From Pseudomonas neustonica (GTDB lineage: Bacteria > Pseudomonadota > Gammaproteobacteria > Pseudomonadales > Pseudomonadaceae), in NCBI RefSeq assembly GCF_003797945.1, contig NZ_RKKU01000009.1, positions 1 to 64,000 on the forward strand: 64,000 bases of DNA. The letters are read 5' to 3'. The position numbers and the translations under genes are program-made. Within the stretch, counting starts at the first letter, position 1. Every line of letters begins with the position of its first letter. Below are positions 1-8,021 of this stretch, one piece after another. The notes below the pieces were generated by a model. The model was not told the DNA's origin. It ran no database searches and saw only the letters and a program-made list of their open reading frames with translations.

Positions 1-259
1 CCGGTAGCTGGGGCCTGAATGTTGTCTTGCAGGCCCGGCAGGTGTATCGGCGGCGGACCACCCAGAGAGTGACCCGCTTGCCGTGGATGGGCAGATCACG
101 ATAGGGAACGTCACGCTTGCCGAACCGCACGAACTCACCCTGCACGCCGCACCCCTCGCAGGCTACTGGTGTAGGTGCTTCAAGCCGAAAATGTATGTCT
201 TCATTCTGCTCATCAGAATCCACCAACTGGTACCCAGGAAGGCTTAACGAATTAATCAT
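1..259 (-). CDS. tnpA: ISL3-family transposase, N-terminal part (runs off window)
   Basis: An open frame runs leftward from ATG at 259, preceded by a GGGAG ribosome site, and leaves the window after 86 codons. The translated start carries two CxxC pairs (C34/C37 and C74/C77) with RRRYTCRACK around the second pair, which is the N-terminal zinc-binding domain typical of ISL3 transposases. The DDE catalytic core would lie outside the window. The gene follows the permease on the same strand with a 12-bp gap, so the two are probably cotranscribed. Whether the transposase is intact cannot be judged here. Confidence 0.82.
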   Translation of the reverse strand, partial: MINSLSLPGYQLVDSDEQNEDIHFRLEAPTPVACEGCGVQGEFVRFGKRDVPYRDLPIHGKRVTLWVVRRRYTCRACKTTFRPQLP

Positions 260-271
260 CTCCCGCCTTGA

Positions 272-1306
272 TCAGAAAAACAGGTAGGTGGCGTAACCGG
301 CAATCATCGCCATAGCAAAAATGACTGCTAAAAACGCCGCTAAAAGCTTCAGCGTGAACAAAGAGCGCAACAGAATGAGCTCAGTCAGGCTGGCTCCGGC
401 ACTGCCGATGATCAACGCTAGCACCGTCCCGGCACCCACGCCTTTGGCCATCAGAGCCGCTGCCAGAGGTATGACGGCTTCAGCGCGAATATACAACGGC
501 ACGCCGATGACAGCGGCAACTGGAATGGCAAAGGGATTATCTGGGCCTGCATACTGCTCCAATAAGTCAGTGGGCATGAAACCATAGATCACGCTGCCAA
601 TCGCAATACCGATGAGCAGGTAAGGCAACACATCGATAAAGTCCGACCAAGCTTCCCGCCACACACCACTGTACTTCCCTTCTTTCTTAACCGTGACAGT
701 GGGTTGACTGTCACAGCATTCGCTAGACGTAGAGACTGTTGTCTTCCTATCAGCCCCGCAAGAAGCCGTCTTCGGAGTGGTGTCGCAGCTGTTGGTGCCG
801 CAACTCGATGCGGTCGATGTAGCACTGCACGGGCTTGCTGATGAACTACATCCACTGCTCTCTTGTGTCGCCGTCCGGCGCACATAACGCTCGAAGCCAA
901 GCGTGTGAAGCAGCCATCCGGCACCTACCGCGACCACCAAAGCGGCGAGCACATAGATAGCAGTAAGTGTCCATCCAAACGTGGCAACCAGCAGGCCGAC
1001 GACGATAGGATTCAGCAACGGAGATGAGAAAAGAAACACCATCATCGGCCCAAAACCGGCCCGTGCCCGAATCAACCCTTTCAACATGGGGATAGTCGAG
1101 CAACTACAGAAGGGCGTTATAGCTCCTAAACCAGCAGCAAGAAAATAGCCTCGCTTCCCACTGGAAGTCAGTAACGCTTCCACCTTGGATGGTGGGATGT
1201 GACGTTGAAGAACTCCGACCAGCAAGCTAATGCCAATGAATAAAACCGATAGCTCGATAGCGAGAAAGGCGAACATGCCTAGAGCGTCTTGGAGTTGAGA
1301 TGACAT
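272..1306 (-). CDS. PF03773-type permease (SO_0444-like metal efflux candidate), IS passenger gene
   Basis: This 344-residue integral membrane protein belongs to the PF03773 (ArsP/DUF318) permease family. The family motif PFCSCSTIPML is visible at residues 65-75 (C67, C69) at the end of a transmembrane helix. A hydrophilic loop at about 150-205 is very rich in Ser, Thr and Cys (C153, C160, C169, C174, C183, C197, C198), which fits soft-metal or arsenical handling. The second half has further helices (about 225-245, 260-340). ATG 1306 has AGGAG eight bases upstream. It is divergent from an arsR gene, with one copy of a 20-bp dyad in front of each. Inference: inducible Cu/Zn or arsenical export. 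The substrate is not shown by the sequence. Confidence 0.75.
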   Translation of the reverse strand: MSSQLQDALGMFAFLAIELSVLFIGISLLVGVLQRHIPPSKVEALLTSSGKRGYFLAAGLGAITPFCSCSTIPMLKGLIRARAGFGPMMVFLFSSPLLNPIVVGLLVATFGWTLTAIYVLAALVVAVGAGWLLHTLGFERYVRRTATQESSGCSSSASPCSATSTASSCGTNSCDTTPKTASCGADRKTTVSTSSECCDSQPTVTVKKEGKYSGVWREAWSDFIDVLPYLLIGIAIGSVIYGFMPTDLLEQYAGPDNPFAIPVAAVIGVPLYIRAEAVIPLAAALMAKGVGAGTVLALIIGSAGASLTELILLRSLFTLKLLAAFLAVIFAMAMIAGYATYLFF

Positions 1307-1322
1307 TCAATATTACTCCTAT

Positions 1323-1342
1323 ATTTCTAGTATTGTCGAAAT
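1323..1342. promoter_or_regulatory. ArsR-type operator candidate, copy 1 (permease side)
   Basis: A 20-bp dyad, ATTTC at its left end and GAAAT at its right end with CTAG inside, lies about 20 bp before the permease start. It matches the second copy at 1385-1404 in layout (AWTTCTAG, six bases, then TCGAAWT-like). Two copies in one divergent intergenic gap next to an arsR gene point to autoregulated binding sites. Binding itself is inferred. Confidence 0.55.
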
Positions 1343-1358
1343 GATGTACGCAGCCTAC

Positions 1359-1387
1359 TTGCGTTTATCCGACCTGTCAACTATAAT
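1359..1387 (+). promoter_or_regulatory. arsR promoter
   Basis: A -35 TTGCGT (1359-1364) and a -10 TATAAT (1382-1387) are separated by 17 bp and sit about 30 bp before the arsR start codon. The -10 box overlaps the second dyad, so a bound repressor would cover it. Confidence 0.55.
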
Positions 1388-1404
1388 TCTAGAAACATCG
1401 AATT
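1385..1404. promoter_or_regulatory. ArsR-type operator candidate, copy 2 (arsR side)
   Basis: A 20-bp dyad with AATTC at the left and GAATT at the right, containing the palindrome TTCTAGAA, overlaps the arsR -10 box. It resembles the copy at 1323-1342. It is a likely site for autorepression by the ArsR protein. Confidence 0.55.
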
Positions 1405-1417
1405 ATTGGGGCGTGCT

Positions 1418-1732
1418 ATGGATCACGAAAAGGTTGCAGCCAGCTTAGCTGAGCTAGGGAATAGTCACCGACTGTCCGTGTTCCGCTTTCTGGTCAAAGC
1501 TGGCCATGATGGGGCTTCGGTCGGAGATATCCAGAAGGGGCTGGGTATTCCTGCTTCGACGCTATCACATCACCTTGCGCGCATGGCCAAGGTAGGGCTG
1601 ATCCGGCAGGAGAAACATAGCCGCACGATTGTCTGTATACCCGAGTATGGGCACCTAGAGAATTTGATCGGTTTCTTACAAGAGGAATGTTGTGCAGGTG
1701 TTCGGATTGCGCATGAACCAGAACCGCTTTGA
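1418..1732 (+). CDS. ArsR/SmtB-family transcriptional repressor, IS passenger gene
   Basis: This 104-residue winged-helix protein has the ArsR core: LGNSHRLSVFRFLV helix, then GIPASTLSHHLARMAKVGLI as the recognition helix and start of the wing (about residues 42-62). The usual ELCVCDL metal site in the third helix is absent. The cysteines are C73 and a C-terminal pair, C91 C92, which are candidates for metal or thiol sensing. I chose ATG 1418 because GGGG precedes it by six bases; the frame could open four codons earlier at a weaker start. It is divergent from the permease and very probably represses both genes through the two dyads between them. Confidence 0.82.
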   Translation: MDHEKVAASLAELGNSHRLSVFRFLVKAGHDGASVGDIQKGLGIPASTLSHHLARMAKVGLIRQEKHSRTIVCIPEYGHLENLIGFLQEECCAGVRIAHEPEPL

Positions 1733-1835
1733 CGCTTGCCCAGCTCTCGCTGTCCTCCCTAGTCAGCATCGCTATGAAGACTCAGGCGAAGGTGGAAACA
1801 GAAAATTGGCAGTAGAGTAGGCTGAAGAGGATCAA

Positions 1836-2831
1836 TCAGATAATCCGCTGAGAAAGATTTTCTTCTTTACATCTTTGGCATTTTATCAACCAGAAATTCC
1901 GGATACCCAGATTTCTGTTATGGACGAAGCTAGCACTGACCTGCTTGATAGCCATCCGAAATAGGTTCTGGCTACCCCCTTTCGTATGGAGGTATTGCCT
2001 GTATTTTTTTGGATCTCTACGGTATGTCTCACGTCGCATCCGGTCTAAATCAAACCCAAAGCCGAGCCAGCCAACTGGGGTTTCAATGGCGAAGGGTAAA
2101 TAGGACTGTTTAAGATAATCACGTTGGCCCAATATGTTCTGGATCCTAGTATATAAAGCTTGGTCCCAGATTTTTATCCAGTCGAATAGCGCTTTTATCG
2201 TGGTGGGCATTTCTTGCGGTACTGCTGGTAAAGTCCTTGTTCTAAGTATCCAGCATTGGAAGTGTGATGATTTAAGCTTGGCTCCTAAAGCATTAGCCAA
2301 TCTTGTCGCTTCGTCAGGAGAATTAGAAATGAGAGCTCGTTTCTTATCCCCGGTCTCTAGAATAAAGTAATTCGCCGTTGTTGCGCTTCGTTTGATTTCG
2401 CCCAGCAGAACCTGCCGTGGCGGTAATAATTGGCCGTATTCCCAGTGAGCGGGGAACTCGTTTTGAATATCTGCGACGCGATAGCTCGAATCTAAACAAA
2501 TTCGGTCAAGAATTGCAGTGGCTTGGTCGAGGCACTGAAGAATAGCTGTAGCTGGATCATATCGATCCAGCGTTACGGAGCCTGGAGCGAAGTAGCACAA
2601 ATTGCCAGCGACATCTACGTGGGGCATCAGCTCTGGGAGAAAAGCCTGCCTTTCAAGAATTTGAATATGAGGGTAGTTCAAAAAATCCCAGTCGGAAATT
2701 GTTAGCCTAGCGTTGACCTTTCCTCTCTTACAGACCAGCTCGCCTTTAAATGAACGGGCTGGACTGCGAGCAGCGATTGGGGCGAACCCTCTGGCCTTCA
2801 GTGCTCGCAGAGATTCACCCAGCTTGGACAT
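1836..2831 (-). pseudogene. cap2: CBASS Cap2 (E1/E2 fusion), truncated after the E2-like part by the ISL3 insertion
   Basis: The frame encodes 331 residues. About the first 308 are host-encoded and the last 23 are read from the insertion sequence before a chance stop. The start looks like the E2-like domain of CBASS Cap2: an aliphatic beta region, then HVDVAGNLCYF at residues 71-81, with C79 the likely catalytic cysteine. A linker region rich in hydrophobic residues follows. Full Cap2 proteins are around 600 residues and carry an adenylating E1 domain C-terminally; that part is missing here and could remain beyond the IS. The gene follows the CD-NTase after five bases. Cap2 normally conjugates the CD-NTase C-terminus to cellular targets and primes it. 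Without E1 this cannot occur, so it is probably non-functional. Confidence 0.72.
1885..1908 (-). repeat. Terminal inverted repeat of the ISL3 element
   Basis: Read on the minus strand, this 24-nt sequence starts GGGTATCCGG and ends TGGTTGAT. It marks the boundary between the IS (below 1908) and the interrupted cap2 gene (above). The identification rests on memory of the ISPpu12-type end and on its position exactly where CBASS homology stops. Confidence 0.75.
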
Positions 2832-2836
2832 CCAGA

Positions 2837-4027
2837 TCAGCCAGCCTTGGTGGAAAGAACTACTGGAGGTGCGACCCGTAAAGGTGCTGTATTCCGGATA
2901 GCGTCGGCCCCAGCGTCCACTTCGATCAAGGAGATATCGTTAGGAATACGTGCGCCGAACTGGCCACGAAGCTGGCGGATGACATCAAGCTTCTGGGTCT
3001 CATGTATTGATCTTAATTCTTGCATAGTGGACGCGAGTGTCCTGAAGCGTGTCGACGCCAGGCGGCGGTCTTCTTCGCTCAAGCGGTTGAAGTCTTCTTG
3101 TCCATTGTCGATACCCTCCTCGTGAATGTCGCTCAAAAACATCTGACTGAGGTGTCGGGACGTCTCCTCCAAGGCAATGTCATCACGCCTAGGACGGGGC
3201 TCAAACTTCTGAGCAGCAGCAATCATGATGGAGACTGAGGTGGGCCCGCCCGATGTCCAGTGAAAGTCACGCCACCCTTTCAAATAACGGCATACCCTAC
3301 GCAATTGTTCCCCGTGCTCTTCAATCCGATCTCTGAACCAATTCGCTATGACCTCTGGATCAGAGGCTTTCCACTCACCACTGCGAGTGGCCATCACTAC
3401 ATGATCGAGATCCTCCCATTGCTGCTCCTGAATCTGATTCATGGCAAAATCGAAGTCTACTGTATCCATCAGTGCTTCGCTTTTGCGCATCAATTCGGCG
3501 CAGGCTTCCGCCAGATCAACCCTCTCTCTAACCTTTTCAAACTCATCTTCGGGTGCAGCGTATAAAGGAATATCCAGGTGAGCCCAGTTAGCGACCTGAA
3601 TTCGAATACATGTATCTTTACCAAACAGAAGCTGCCAATTTTCTTGAGCACACAAGTCCCCAAGCGCGTACTCGACTAAGTCGAAGTATGCTTTGGCCAT
3701 AGCATGCGGTGGGCCGTTCTCTTCCCAAACAGTTACGGGCAGATAGACGCCAAAGTCCCAATCCATCTCTTGCGTTGGCATTCGCTCAGGGATGATGCAA
3801 GTGTTGTAAGCCCAAGAGCCTTGGGTGCGGAAGCGTGGCTCGACCACACGGTCCATACCCAGCTCTTCCTTTGTTGCTCTGCGGATGCGTGACCTAAGAT
3901 GCTCGCGCACTTTGTTTTTGCAACTGATCAAAAACTTGCGTTGTTCCGACGTTGGGACGATCCGATCTTCGTAAACGTCAGAGTCGTTGCCGCCCTTGTG
4001 AAAGAGCTTGCTGTATTTGAGCATCAA
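2837..4027 (-). CDS. cdnA: CBASS CD-NTase (DncV/clade A-like cyclic oligonucleotide synthase)
   Basis: This 396-residue protein carries the nucleotidyltransferase signature QGSWAYNT at 69-76 (G70 S71), then MDWDFGVYLP at 88-97 with metal ligands D89 and D91, and a third acidic residue D152 in ANWAHLDIPLY. The order matches DncV-type cGAS/DncV-like enzymes, which make a cyclic dinucleotide or trinucleotide after phage infection. All three acidic residues are present, so the enzyme looks competent. It overlaps the end of capV by four bases (ATGA) and is followed after five bases by cap2, so the three form one operon. The C-terminus (…STKAG) is the expected conjugation tail for Cap2. The product nucleotide cannot be told from sequence. 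Confidence 0.88.
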   Translation of the reverse strand: MMLKYSKLFHKGGNDSDVYEDRIVPTSEQRKFLISCKNKVREHLRSRIRRATKEELGMDRVVEPRFRTQGSWAYNTCIIPERMPTQEMDWDFGVYLPVTVWEENGPPHAMAKAYFDLVEYALGDLCAQENWQLLFGKDTCIRIQVANWAHLDIPLYAAPEDEFEKVRERVDLAEACAELMRKSEALMDTVDFDFAMNQIQEQQWEDLDHVVMATRSGEWKASDPEVIANWFRDRIEEHGEQLRRVCRYLKGWRDFHWTSGGPTSVSIMIAAAQKFEPRPRRDDIALEETSRHLSQMFLSDIHEEGIDNGQEDFNRLSEEDRRLASTRFRTLASTMQELRSIHETQKLDVIRQLRGQFGARIPNDISLIEVDAGADAIRNTAPLRVAPPVVLSTKAG

Positions 4028-5043
4028 AAATTCTCCTTGGCGGCATTATGACCGTGATAAAAAACTGGTGGACTGGGCTGATGTGCAAGAAATGGCTTAG
4101 ATTCAGCCGAGCCTAAAAATGCCTTTGATCGTTCGGACCCAGCTCCCAGAAGAGCCTCTCGGGCAGATGCATCCGTTTTATCGAGGGCCACAGCCTTGGA
4201 CACTTCGTCAGTAAGTGCGTCATCAATGAGGGTATATCTGCCCTCAAGCTGGTGACCCAGAACTTTGTGTGTAAGGGTTTCCAAAACCGAAATCGAAACA
4301 CTAAACAGCCGCTCTGGTGTCTTGGCTGGCTTCAGCCCCCCCCAGTCAAAGGTTCCTCCGGCGCGATTGCGTCCGGGATTAGCGGTGAACTTAGAGGACA
4401 TGGTTCCTACGGCAAGGACGTAAATAGACTCGATGGATTGCCCCATGAACTGCTGGGCTTCATGGACTGCAAGTTGCCCTGGAGCATTGGCATACAGCCC
4501 CCCATCGACATATTGGTTGTTGTTGAAGGTGTGACGCGGGAAATACATAGGGGCTGCGCTGGTAGCAAGTGCCACGTCAACTAGGGCAAATTTGTGGTCA
4601 CGAATGAAATCTAGGTGATGAGGTGTCTTGAATAGCTGTGGCTCGCCCCGGGAGTAGTTGATAGCGGGTACGATTACTGGATGCTTACATTCCCCAAGGG
4701 GCTGTTGGCCAAAGAGAGATTCGTCTTGCAATAGGCGCTTCAATGGCTCGGGGGAATAGGCAGATCGCAAAGTGCCAAAAAAGTTGAAGCGCGGCTTGAA
4801 GATATCTTCACCGTGCTTCTCAAAGAGGTCGACCATTTTCTGAGCAGGAATTTCTAGTGCTACAGCCAAAGCCAAGATGCCACCGATAGATGTACCTGCG
4901 ATCAGATCAAACTTTGAAGCGATTGGTGCTCCTATCTGATCCTCGATGTCAGCAAGTATCTTCGCGGTGTAAAGCCCACGAAAGCCTCCACCAGAAAGAG
5001 CTAGGATCTGGAACCGCTGCTGTTTTGTATCGATCACTGGCAC
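4024..5043 (-). CDS. capV: CBASS effector CapV, patatin-like phospholipase
   Basis: This 339-residue protein has the patatin lipase motifs in order: GGGFRG oxyanion loop at 18-23, nucleophile S52 in GTSIG (50-54), and the catalytic D180 in DGG (180-182). In CBASS such enzymes are activated by the cyclic nucleotide and degrade inner-membrane phospholipids, killing the infected cell. All catalytic residues are intact. The start is GTG 5043 with AGAGAAG directly before it, a tight spacing. It is the first gene of the operon and overlaps the CD-NTase gene by four bases. Because effector and synthase remain whole while cap2 is cut, the system may be inactive or under altered control. Confidence 0.9.
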   Translation of the reverse strand: MPVIDTKQQRFQILALSGGGFRGLYTAKILADIEDQIGAPIASKFDLIAGTSIGGILALAVALEIPAQKMVDLFEKHGEDIFKPRFNFFGTLRSAYSPEPLKRLLQDESLFGQQPLGECKHPVIVPAINYSRGEPQLFKTPHHLDFIRDHKFALVDVALATSAAPMYFPRHTFNNNQYVDGGLYANAPGQLAVHEAQQFMGQSIESIYVLAVGTMSSKFTANPGRNRAGGTFDWGGLKPAKTPERLFSVSISVLETLTHKVLGHQLEGRYTLIDDALTDEVSKAVALDKTDASAREALLGAGSERSKAFLGSAESKPFLAHQPSPPVFYHGHNAAKENF

Positions 5044-5624
5044 CTTCTCTAAACTTTGTTGTACTGAGGTTATGAAGGCAAGGTGGCATCATTGCAAGGG
5101 GGGAATAATGATAAATTTTAAAACCAGCGAGTTTCCATGCAGCTGAGGCTTGTTTATCACGTTAATAGGTCGTTTTTTGTCAGTACAACGAAGATGTATT
5201 TTTGGCCGGTGTCTGCGTGATGGGACCGGCCGCTTCCGGGCCAGAGTGTGTGAAAACAGTCACTCAAACTGAAGTCTGCACTACTACGTGAAATCCAGAA
5301 TTTTTCTGGAGGTCAGTAGACCTAGATTATGCATAGGAACGCGATTTCCAACCCTGCGTCGGACTCCAAGCGCGCTGAACAACGTTTTTACACACTCTGA
5401 GCCGTTAGCGGTACTTCAGAAAAGGGAGCCCATCTCGCTTGCGCCGAGAATAGTGGCACCTAGCTCCCCCTTGGAGATATCCGAAAGCCCACTCACTAGA
5501 TGTGGATTTTTGTATCTGTGCAATCGACCTGTAACACAGCCGCGAAGACTTGGGCGCGCGCGACAGCCAGGCGTCCCCAGGATAAAACTGCCATACTTTA
5601 GCTTTATATAGCGAGGGTGACGTT
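5044..5624. other. Intergenic stretch between capV and the AbrB-like gene
   Basis: About 580 bp without a convincing gene. The open frames here lack family features and overlap one another. The stretch should contain the capV promoter (minus strand) but I see no strong boxes. Its one clear structure is the pair of near-20-bp inverted repeats at 5238-5257 and 5384-5403. Confidence 0.6.
5238..5403. mobile_element. MITE-like element or IS remnant bounded by inverted repeats
   Basis: The sequences AGAGTGTGTGAAAAC (5243-5257) and GTTTTTACACACTCT (5384-5398) are inverted copies with one mismatch, and similarity continues outward to GGGCC and GAGCC. They frame about 166 bp with no coding capacity. 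This is the form expected of a miniature inverted-repeat element or a deletion remnant of an insertion sequence. I cannot name the family, and no target duplication is evident. Confidence 0.5.
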
Positions 5625-5816
5625 ATGGGCATGTCTGATAGCTGGCGAGTTGTCTGCCAAGATCCTGGGGATGGCAGCGGAGACGTTATTGTTGAGCTTC
5701 CATACGAGCTACTTGAGAAGCTTGGTTGGACTTTGGGAGATGAGCTGGCAATTGAACAGGGAGAGGACGGCATTTCGCTAAAGCTCAAACACCGAGCTTT
5801 TAACGCACCCTCCTAG
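5625..5816 (+). CDS. Small AbrB/MazE-like (SpoVT-AbrB fold) protein
   Basis: This 63-residue frame starts at ATG 5625 (GAGGG upstream; ATG 5631 is an alternative). The segment DVIVELPYELLEKLGWTLGD followed by ELAIEQ and ISLKLK fits the swapped-hairpin AbrB/MazE DNA-binding fold, whose hallmark is a beta strand, 'lP.ell..lGw..Gd.l' and two closing strands. Such proteins act as antitoxins or small regulators. No toxin gene follows: the next gene runs on the opposite strand and ends at 5893, so it looks like an orphan. The role is unknown. The family call is moderately sure. Confidence 0.6.
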   Translation: MGMSDSWRVVCQDPGDGSGDVIVELPYELLEKLGWTLGDELAIEQGEDGISLKLKHRAFNAPS

Positions 5817-5892
5817 GGGCGGACCGCTGGCAGCATCAGCTTTTGGCCGAGAGCCTCCATAATGGATAGCACCAGCAGCGGAAGATTGTCGA

Positions 5893-6882
5893 TTACTCCA
5901 ATGAGAGATCACCTGGACCCAAATAGCTTCCTTCCAGTCGTACCCGGTCAAAACTGAAAACGTGTGCATACGGGCTTTCATTGCATCGTCCCACCAAAGG
6001 CAGCACCTGATCTGGCTTTCCCCTTGAAAGCAGCACGCGGCCGCCGCAGATTGGACAGTCACCGCTGAATCGAACAATCCTAGTCCACTGCTGTTTGTCG
6101 CTATCGCGGTGCATTTCGAGTTCTGCCGAGTCTTCCTTGAACGAAAGGAGTGCTGCCGAAGCCTTCACTACACGCTCATCTACCAAGCGCACCCAAGGGC
6201 TGTAAAAGCTAGTCCAGATGATCCAGCCGCATACCGCGAAGAATGCAGTGCTCAACAGTTGTCGAAGCGAAAGGGCTGCGTGGAGACTCGACACACTCCA
6301 CATTCCCGCAAGCAACCAAACGACAAAAAGCAAAAACCCACACAGAGTCACGCCAAACAGGGCGAGCCCTCGCCAACTGCGGTTTTTTAGCGTGCCGTTA
6401 GAGAAAATGAACCGCAGCAGTAATGATGGCTTCACTTCCCCCAGCTCAGATCTCCTATACGTCAGTTGCCGACAACCAATCGCCGCTCCTTCTAATTCGT
6501 CAGCTAGTGGAATGGCTTCCGTGTCTAGCCAGTACGTACGCTCAATGCCTTTCCCGCCTTTTCCTCCATCAGTTCGGATAGCAGGCATTTGGTCCAAGCC
6601 CGCGCGTTGCAGGCGGATAATTAGCGACGCTTGGCGGGACTCCAAGTAACTTTCCAACAGGCCCGGTTTCAACCATTTTGCAGGATCGGCATTCCGAGCT
6701 ATTGTCTCGCCCTCTACGCACAAAAGTAATGCTGACCGCGGATAAACCTGAGGCTCGCGTCCTCCCCGCTCGATATCAGCCAGCTTCTTTTGAACCATGA
6801 ACCGCAAAATTCGGTATGCCTTGGAATCAGCAGGAGCCTCTATCAGCTCCTCTTCGAAGCATCGCATCACATCCTGCACCAC
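5893..6882 (-). CDS. Unrecognised two-TM protein with C-terminal zinc-ribbon-like motif
   Basis: This 329-residue protein is not one I recognise. It has a soluble N-terminal half (about 1-165) including a glycine-rich turn at 106-112. Two transmembrane helices follow (about 173-194 and 206-224), then a C-terminal soluble part with CPIC at 276-279, C300 and H307 as possible zinc ligands. GTG 6882 or 6879 is the likely start because GGAGG lies just upstream at 6884-6888; ATG 6867 is possible. It lies in the accessory block between the CBASS operon and tRNA-Thr and is divergent from a CoiA-like gene. A defence or stress role is only guilt by association. Confidence 0.55.
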   Translation of the reverse strand: MVQDVMRCFEEELIEAPADSKAYRILRFMVQKKLADIERGGREPQVYPRSALLLCVEGETIARNADPAKWLKPGLLESYLESRQASLIIRLQRAGLDQMPAIRTDGGKGGKGIERTYWLDTEAIPLADELEGAAIGCRQLTYRRSELGEVKPSLLLRFIFSNGTLKNRSWRGLALFGVTLCGFLLFVVWLLAGMWSVSSLHAALSLRQLLSTAFFAVCGWIIWTSFYSPWVRLVDERVVKASAALLSFKEDSAELEMHRDSDKQQWTRIVRFSGDCPICGGRVLLSRGKPDQVLPLVGRCNESPYAHVFSFDRVRLEGSYLGPGDLSLE

Positions 6883-7019
6883 GCCTCCATTAGCCCTGAA
6901 AATGCGGGCGCCAGCTTAATCATTAGCTACACATACCCCTTTGCAGGGGGTTTGGGGGAGGTTTTACCCCCGACGAATAATGACACTTGGGACCTTCTTT
7001 AGACCAGAGGGATAACACC

Positions 7020-7886
7020 ATGACCATGTTCGTAGCGCTCAACCAAGCTGGGAAACTTACCGACATTGAAAATGCAGAACGCGGTCTCGCCTGCGATTGC
7101 ACATGCATTGGTTGTGGAGAGACTGTAGTCGCCAGAAAAGGCTCGATTCGGGGCCACCATTTCGCCCACCGCTCAAATAAAGAAAGCTGCATCATTCAGC
7201 CTGAAACGCTCCTGCACCTGTACGCCAAAGAGCTAATTTGCGAGGCGCAAGGCCTGCAGCTTCCGCCTTTACCAGGCGTTTCTCCGAGCACCAATGACAA
7301 AAGTAGCTGGTGGGATTTCGAAAACGTAATTCGTGAGGTCCCTCAAGCAGGATTTCAACCTGACCTGGTAGCTGCTCTCAAAGATGGCACCGAGCTTTTT
7401 ATCGAGGTTGCTGTGACGTCGTTCATCAATGACGACAAACGTGATCGCATTCAAGCTGCGGGTATTCGGACCATAGAGCTGGATTTACGTGAGCTCCTGA
7501 CAAACCAGCACCCGGTACCATCCGAAGAGGTGAAGCGCTATATCCTAGATGACGCTCACCACAAAACCTGGATCTATCCTGCGAGCCCCGATGTTCTTCA
7601 GCCCCTCGAAATTACCACCCCGCCCTACCCCCTTGAGCATCAGCAGCCGAGAGTGCCGACAGAACATCGCTTCACCATCATGCAGATGTGGGTTTCCGCT
7701 CGGACGTTGCCCAGTGGTTCCATCGCAGTGCGTTCCTGGTCATACAATCCGCAGATTACTGAGCTACTCAAGTCATGGCGAAATGAGCTGGGTGGCGATT
7801 ACAACTCCAGATATAAAAGCTGGATCTTCGGTTCTGGGTGTCATGAGAAAGTTCTAGAGAGATTGCGGAGTCTGAGTGAGAGGTGA
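7020..7886 (+). CDS. CoiA-like protein with zinc finger and PD-(D/E)XK-like nuclease region
   Basis: The protein has 288 residues from ATG 7020, which has AGAGGGA upstream; the frame extends 11 codons further to a TTG without a site. The N-terminus has a Cys cluster (C25, C27, C29, C32) and HHFAHRS (47-53) with C57 beyond, the zinc-binding start typical of competence CoiA-like proteins. PDL at 114-116, then FIEV at 127-130 and a lysine at 140, followed by RIQAAGIRTIELDL, resembles the nuclease core of that family. The canonical E-x-K is not exact (E129-V-A), so activity is uncertain. The C-terminal third is unassigned. The role may be DNA processing or defence. Confidence 0.6.
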   Translation: MTMFVALNQAGKLTDIENAERGLACDCTCIGCGETVVARKGSIRGHHFAHRSNKESCIIQPETLLHLYAKELICEAQGLQLPPLPGVSPSTNDKSSWWDFENVIREVPQAGFQPDLVAALKDGTELFIEVAVTSFINDDKRDRIQAAGIRTIELDLRELLTNQHPVPSEEVKRYILDDAHHKTWIYPASPDVLQPLEITTPPYPLEHQQPRVPTEHRFTIMQMWVSARTLPSGSIAVRSWSYNPQITELLKSWRNELGGDYNSRYKSWIFGSGCHEKVLERLRSLSER

Positions 7887-8021
7887 TGGCGGGATCGTTT
7901 TGACGGAGCGTCTGCCGTTTTAGATTAATTGGCGCTTCCCGAAACCAGGAACCACATCGCTCCCAGTACGCGTGTGGTTCGACATTGCTGTGTCTAACCA
8001 TGACTCCAAGTGACGTCAAAC

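Larger units (their letters stand above)
1..1908. mobile_element. ISL3-family transporter-carrying insertion sequence (ISPpu12-like end), left part outside window
   Basis: The block holds the start of an ISL3-type transposase, a PF03773 permease on the same strand and a divergent ArsR regulator, and it ends at a 24-nt sequence (1885-1908) whose reverse complement begins GGGTATCCGGAATTTCTGGT. I recall this as the ISPpu12-type ISL3 terminal repeat. Transposase plus metal-transport passenger genes is the known layout of ISL3 transporter elements. The outer end lies inside the reading frame of a CBASS cap2 gene, so this is an insertion into that gene. The other terminal repeat and the expected 8-bp target duplication lie outside the window. 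The host sequence next to the end is AGATTTCT (1909-1916). Confidence 0.8.

Noticed and set aside
5288..5788. Open frames of 107 and 127 codons on both strands in the capV-AbrB gap
   Set aside because: They overlap each other and the inverted-repeat element, have low-complexity Ser-rich content, and no family features or ribosome sites.
7768..8019. 83-codon minus-strand frame at the island edge, considered as an integrase remnant
   Set aside because: No tyrosine recombinase residues (R..H..R..Y) can be recognised, and half of it is antisense to the CoiA-like gene.
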